Shown one piece after another: positions 14,838-17,696 of a stretch of 17,696 nucleotides of DNA. Source of the stretch: CAZKVJ01 sp964556225 (GTDB lineage Bacteria > Actinomycetota > Acidimicrobiia > Acidimicrobiales > Ilumatobacteraceae); contig CAZKVJ010000033.1 of assembly GCA_964556225.1 (NCBI GenBank), positions 1 through 17,696 of the forward strand. Direction: 5' to 3'. The position numbers were made by a program, and so were the translations under genes. Within the stretch, counting starts at the first letter, position 1; each line of letters opens with the position of its first letter. The notes under the pieces are model-generated. The model saw only the letters and a program-made list of their open reading frames with translations, searched no databases and was not told where the DNA came from.

Positions 14838-14853
14838 AACCTACCGCGCGGTA
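14838..14853 (-). promoter_or_regulatory. Thiolase promoter: dyad operator TACCG-CG-CGGTA overlapping the -10 box
   Basis: The perfect 12-bp palindrome TACCGCGCGGTA (14842-14853) lies 50 bp before the thiolase ATG. On the sense (minus) strand it reads TACCGCGCGGTAGGTT, where TAGGTT (14843-14838) fits a -10 box beginning with the last two bases of the palindrome. The leader would be about 40 nt with a strong ribosome site. A second possible -10, TACGAT, is at 14829-14824. The -35 is weak. A near copy of the palindrome in the same relation to a -10 precedes ccr, suggesting a shared TetR-type repressor. Confidence 0.5.
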
Positions 14854-14866
14854 ATGAGAGCGGGAC

Positions 14867-15844
14867 CTAGGACTGGAAGCTGCCCTCGACCAGCAGTGTG
14901 ATCCGCCCGTCGTGCACCTGCAGCGTCACCGGCCGGACGAACTGCCACGGCTGGCGGGCGTCGGCGCCGTCGGCGTCCGGCCACCCGAGCATTTGGAGCA
15001 GGACGCCGACGCCGTCGCTCGACGTCCACGAGATGGCGCCGGGCATCTCGCACGGCTCGACGGTGAAGGGCGAGTCGGCGTCGGCGCGCAGGTTGTCGAG
15101 GATCTGCTGCTCCGTCACGCCCCACCAGTCGTTCACCATGGGCATCCAGATCGGTTCGGCGTAGTCGGTGTTGATCTCGTCGAGCAGCTCGCCGAGCCCG
15201 ACCCCGGTGGTGACGTACTGCGGCGACGCCCACTGCGTCGAGCCGGCCTCGCAGCCGGCGAAGCCGGTGTAGCCGACCGTCACGTCCTCGTCGAGCGTGA
15301 TGGTGGTGACGATGCCCTGGCCGATGTCGACGGCGACGGTGTCGGGCTCGTAGGGCTGCTCGCACCGGGGGAGGAAGTAGGTGTCGGTCGACTCGGTGCA
15401 GGCCACGAACGGCTGCACGAGCAAGCGCATCCGCTGCAGCGGGTCTTCGGGGCCCCAGCCGAGGATCTCGAACGAGTAGACGCCGTCGGCCAGCGGCTCG
15501 GTCGGGGCGGGCAGCTGTGGTAACGCCGGGAGGTGCCACTGCTCGGCGCAGCACGGCAGGCTCGCGCCGGCCGGCAGGTCGCTGCGCTCCCACGCCGACG
15601 GATCGGCCGGTGGTTCGAGCGCGGGCGGCATCGTGACCGACGACGGTGCCGCCGTGGTGGGGCTGCTGGTCGACGCGGGAGCGCTTGAGGTCGTCGGCTC
15701 GGCCTCGGTGGTCGTGCTCGTCGCGGCGTCGGAGGTGGTCGTCTCGCCGGCCCTCGGCTCGGGGGGTTCGCTGGTGTCGTCACCCGTGCATGCCACGCCG
15801 AGCATGAGCACGGTTGCGACGACGGCAGCCATCCGGCGGGTCAC
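14867..15844 (-). CDS. Cys-rich secreted lipoprotein of unknown function
   Basis: I do not recognise a family for this 325-aa protein. The N-terminus MTRRMAAVVATVLMLGVAC is a short signal peptide with a slightly atypical lipobox (GVAC, C19). Residues 22-72 are a Thr/Ser/Pro linker of the kind that spans the cell wall. The folded part (about 80-325) is rich in Trp and beta strands and has six cysteines (C98, C99, C149, C161, C198, C265), suggesting up to three disulfides. The GTG start at 15844 keeps the basic n-region; ATG at codon 5 is possible. It lies between thiolase and ccr, transcribed toward the thiolase gene with a 75-bp gap, and is divergent from ccr. Whether it is functionally linked to them is unclear. 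Confidence 0.78.
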   Translation of the reverse strand: MTRRMAAVVATVLMLGVACTGDDTSEPPEPRAGETTTSDAATSTTTEAEPTTSSAPASTSSPTTAAPSSVTMPPALEPPADPSAWERSDLPAGASLPCCAEQWHLPALPQLPAPTEPLADGVYSFEILGWGPEDPLQRMRLLVQPFVACTESTDTYFLPRCEQPYEPDTVAVDIGQGIVTTITLDEDVTVGYTGFAGCEAGSTQWASPQYVTTGVGLGELLDEINTDYAEPIWMPMVNDWWGVTEQQILDNLRADADSPFTVEPCEMPGAISWTSSDGVGVLLQMLGWPDADGADARQPWQFVRPVTLQVHDGRITLLVEGSFQS

Positions 15845-15881
15845 ACCTGCAGCCTCACCGCGCCGCAGGCGCGAGAGCAGA

Positions 15882-15903
15882 GTCGAAGGTCACGGGCTTC
15901 GAC
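15882..15903. promoter_or_regulatory. Inverted repeat GTCGAAG-N8-CTTCGAC in the lipoprotein/ccr divergent region
   Basis: Perfect 7-bp arms (15882-15888, 15897-15903) with an 8-bp spacer lie in the 89-bp divergent region, overlapping the proposed ccr -35 box. It may be a second operator. A smaller dyad GCGCC-N3-GGCGC is at 15860-15872. Confidence 0.3.
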
Positions 15904-15927
15904 CCGCTCGCTACCGGTCGGTAACCT
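15899..15927 (+). promoter_or_regulatory. ccr promoter with operator TACCG-GT-CGGTA, probably leaderless
   Basis: A -35-like TCGACC (15899-15904) is followed by 17 bp and TAACCT (15922-15927), which fits TANNNT. The ATG of ccr starts 6 nt later, so the mRNA is probably leaderless; no ribosome site is present. The dyad TACCGGTCGGTA (15912-15923) fills the spacer and its last TA is the start of the -10. On the plus strand the 14-mers here and before the thiolase share CTACCG--CGGTAA. A repressor bound here would block the polymerase directly. Confidence 0.5.
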
Positions 15928-15933
15928 CGGTCC

Positions 15934-17268
15934 ATGCAGCAGATCCTCGAGGCCATCCTTGCCGACGCGCCCGGCGACGAGATCGGCGCGCTCCCGATCC
16001 CCGACCACTACCGGGGTGCTCACGTGCTGCGCTGCGAGGTCGGCCTGTTCGAGGGGCTGACGTCGGACCAGAAGGACCCGCGTCGCAGCATCCACGTCGA
16101 CGACGTGCCGACCCCCGAGCTCGCTCCCGACGAGGTCTACCTGGCCGTCATGGCGTCGAGCATCAACTTCAACACCGTGTGGTCGAGCATCTTCGAGCCG
16201 GTCGCCACGTTCGGACCCATCGACCGCCTGGCCCGCGAGAGCGAGTGGGCCAAGCGCCACTCCCAGCCGTACCAGGTGATCGGCAGCGACGCCGCCGGTG
16301 TCGTGCTCAGGGTCGGCTCGGCGGTGCGGCTGTGGAAGCCGGGCGATCGGGTGACGGTGCACTGCAACCACGTCGACGACCAGGACCCCTCGGCCCACGA
16401 CGACTCGATGCTCGCGGCCAACCAGCGCATCTGGGGCTACGAGACGAACTTCGGCGGCCTGGCCGACCTGGCCATCGTCAAGGCGAACCAGCTGATGCCC
16501 AAGCCCGCCCACCTCACCTGGGAGGAGGCGGCGGTGAACGCGCTGTGCAACTCCACCAGCTACCGGATGCTGGTGTCGGGCAACGGCGCCGCCATGAAGC
16601 AGGGCGACGTGGTGCTGATCTGGGGCGCGACGGGTGGCATCGGGGCGTACGCCACCCAGTACGTGCTGAACGGCGGCGGCATCCCGGTGTGCGTCGTGTC
16701 CAGCGAGGACAAGGCGCAGATCCTGCGCAACCTCGGCGTCGAGGCGATCATCGACCGCCGGGCCGCCGGCTACCACTTCTTCGACGAGAACGGCGTGCAC
16801 GACGAGAGCGAGTGGCGCCGGCTGGGCAAGGACATCCGCAGCCTGGTCGGCGAGGATCCCGACATCGTGTTCGAGCACCCGGGTCGCTCCACGTTCGGCG
16901 CCTCGATGTACGTCGTCAAGCGGGGCGGCACCGTGGTCACCTGCGCCGCCACCAGCGGGTTCATGCTCGAGTTCGACAACCGCCACTTCTGGATGCGCCT
17001 CAAGCGCCTCATCGGCAGCCACTTCGCCAACTACAAGGAGGCGTACGAGGCGAACCGGCTGGTCGCCAAGGGCATGATCCACCCGGTGCTCAGCCAGGTG
17101 TTCCCGCTCGAGGGCGTTGGCGAGGCGGCGTACCAGGTTCATCACAACATGCACGAGGGCAAGCTGGGGATCCTCTGCCTGGCGCCCCAGGAGGGTCTCG
17201 GTGTCACCGACCCGGCGCTGCGGGCGAAGGTGGGCGAGGACAAGCTGACCTTGTTCCGCCGTACCTGA
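15934..17268 (+). CDS. ccr: Crotonyl-CoA carboxylase/reductase
   Basis: This 444-aa enzyme of the MDR superfamily reductively carboxylates crotonyl-CoA with NADPH and CO2 to (2S)-ethylmalonyl-CoA, the key step of the ethylmalonyl-CoA pathway. Visible features are the N-terminal GAHVLRCEVGLFEG with RSIHVDDVPTPELAPDEV, SSINFNTVWSSIFEP (75-89), SDAAGVVLRVG (118-128), IWGYETNFGGLADLAIVK (166-183), MPKPAHLTWEEAA (188-200), the NADPH loop LIWGATGGIG (228-237), and FWMRLKRLIGSHFANYKEA (352-370). N80, Y169/E170 and H363 correspond to the reported CO2-binding residues N81, F170/E171 and H365 of the Kitasatospora enzyme, with Phe to Tyr as in other Ccr proteins. These support carboxylation rather than simple reduction. 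Only 10 bp separate it from the epimerase gene, its likely operon partner. Confidence 0.95.
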   Translation: MQQILEAILADAPGDEIGALPIPDHYRGAHVLRCEVGLFEGLTSDQKDPRRSIHVDDVPTPELAPDEVYLAVMASSINFNTVWSSIFEPVATFGPIDRLARESEWAKRHSQPYQVIGSDAAGVVLRVGSAVRLWKPGDRVTVHCNHVDDQDPSAHDDSMLAANQRIWGYETNFGGLADLAIVKANQLMPKPAHLTWEEAAVNALCNSTSYRMLVSGNGAAMKQGDVVLIWGATGGIGAYATQYVLNGGGIPVCVVSSEDKAQILRNLGVEAIIDRRAAGYHFFDENGVHDESEWRRLGKDIRSLVGEDPDIVFEHPGRSTFGASMYVVKRGGTVVTCAATSGFMLEFDNRHFWMRLKRLIGSHFANYKEAYEANRLVAKGMIHPVLSQVFPLEGVGEAAYQVHHNMHEGKLGILCLAPQEGLGVTDPALRAKVGEDKLTLFRRT

Positions 17269-17278
17269 CCGGGCCACG

Positions 17279-17689
17279 ATGACCGCCATGATCCTCACCG
17301 AGATCGACCACGTCGCCATCGCCGTCAACGACCTCGAGGCCGCCATCGACTACTACCGGCGGGCGTTCGGGGCCGAGGTCGAGCACCGCGAGGTGGTCGA
17401 GCGCGACGGCGTCGAGGAAGCGCTGCTGCGGGTCGCGGAGAGCTACGTCCAGCTGCTCACGCCCACGCGCGAGGACTCGCCGGTGGCCAAGGCGATCGCC
17501 AAGCGGGGCGAGGGCCTGCACCACGTCGGCTATCGGGTGGCCGACTGCGCCGAGGCGCTGGCAGCGATGGTCGCGGCCGGGGCCACGCCGATCGACCAGG
17601 TGCCGAGGCCCGGCAGCCGCGGCACGACAGTGGCGTTCATCCACCCCAAGAGCAGCTTCGGCACCCTCATCGAGCTCGTCCAAGAGTGA
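17279..17689 (+). CDS. mce: Methylmalonyl-CoA (ethylmalonyl-CoA) epimerase
   Basis: This 136-aa member of the vicinal oxygen chelate fold interconverts the 2R and 2S epimers of methylmalonyl-CoA, and related enzymes also handle ethylmalonyl-CoA. Two beta-alpha-beta-beta-beta modules are recognisable: IDHVAIAVNDLEAAIDYYRRAFG (9-31) with EEALLRVAESYVQLLTP, then GLHHVGYRV (79-87) with TTVAFIHPKSSFGTLIELVQ. The metal ligands H11, Q58, H82 (or H81) and E132 match the H/Q/H/E set of the Propionibacterium enzyme. The ATG at 17279 is 10 bp after the ccr stop; an ATG three codons later is equally possible, and neither has a clear ribosome site. Being co-transcribed with ccr, it would epimerise ethylmalonyl-CoA before the mutase, and could also serve the product of PccB. 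The gene is complete, ending 7 bp before the window edge. Confidence 0.94.
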   Translation: MTAMILTEIDHVAIAVNDLEAAIDYYRRAFGAEVEHREVVERDGVEEALLRVAESYVQLLTPTREDSPVAKAIAKRGEGLHHVGYRVADCAEALAAMVAAGATPIDQVPRPGSRGTTVAFIHPKSSFGTLIELVQE

Positions 17690-17696
17690 CCCCTCC

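Noticed and set aside
15841..17346. A 501-codon open frame antisense to ccr and mce
   Set aside because: Low-complexity translation typical of antisense reading in GC-rich DNA; the sense strand encodes unmistakable Ccr and epimerase.

Overview
The window is gene-dense, very GC-rich DNA with about 90% or more G/C at third codon positions, GTG starts, actinobacterial gene types (an acyl-CoA carboxylase epsilon subunit, a LigC-type ATP-dependent DNA ligase) and lipoproteins with Thr/Ser/Pro-rich linkers. This indicates a chromosomal segment of a high-GC actinobacterium. The Thr-rich secreted proteins and the gene mix make a member of the Acidimicrobiia plausible, but that placement is inference. 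I see no tRNA, rRNA, CRISPR array, transposase or phage gene, and no gene-free stretch longer than about 160 bp.

Layout. (1) 1-300: the 3' end of msrA on the plus strand, followed by a perfect 21-bp dyad (313-355) where it converges with a minus-strand run. (2) 6947 down to 339, minus strand: a SIMPL-domain lipoprotein, a small membrane protein that resembles an A24 prepilin peptidase without its aspartates, pccB (acyl-CoA carboxylase beta), the 64-residue epsilon subunit, a calcineurin-like phosphoesterase, a class I aminotransferase and a family III CoA-transferase. The genes from pccB downward are tightly spaced or overlap by 1-4 bp, so they look like one translationally coupled operon. 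(3) 7045-8121, plus: ligC, divergent from the SIMPL gene and overlapping tail to tail with a CopC-CopD fusion (8105-9934, minus). That fusion lies downstream of an acidic lipoprotein gene (9987-11003, minus). (4) 11140-13452, plus: dnaX and recR, 3 bp apart. They are followed by a long hairpin and by a near-consensus promoter on the minus strand that could make a short non-coding RNA. (5) 13610-17689: an acetyl-CoA acetyltransferase (minus), a Cys-rich lipoprotein (minus), then crotonyl-CoA carboxylase/reductase (ccr) and methylmalonyl/ethylmalonyl-CoA epimerase (mce) on the plus strand.

How it works together. Thiolase, Ccr and the epimerase are steps of the ethylmalonyl-CoA route (acetyl-CoA to acetoacetyl-CoA, later crotonyl-CoA to ethylmalonyl-CoA, then epimerisation). 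PccB with its epsilon subunit makes methylmalonyl-CoA (or a related product), which the same epimerase can handle. The most interesting unannotated signal is a 12-bp dyad, TACCG-NN-CGGTA. It occurs exactly twice, just upstream of the thiolase and of ccr, and in both cases its last two bases form the start of a candidate -10 box. This suggests that one TetR-like repressor co-controls the two ends of the pathway. Other points worth a look are the promoter-plus-hairpin unit after recR, the apparent loss of copper ligands in the CopC domain, the Asp-less prepilin-peptidase-like protein, and several starts that look leaderless.
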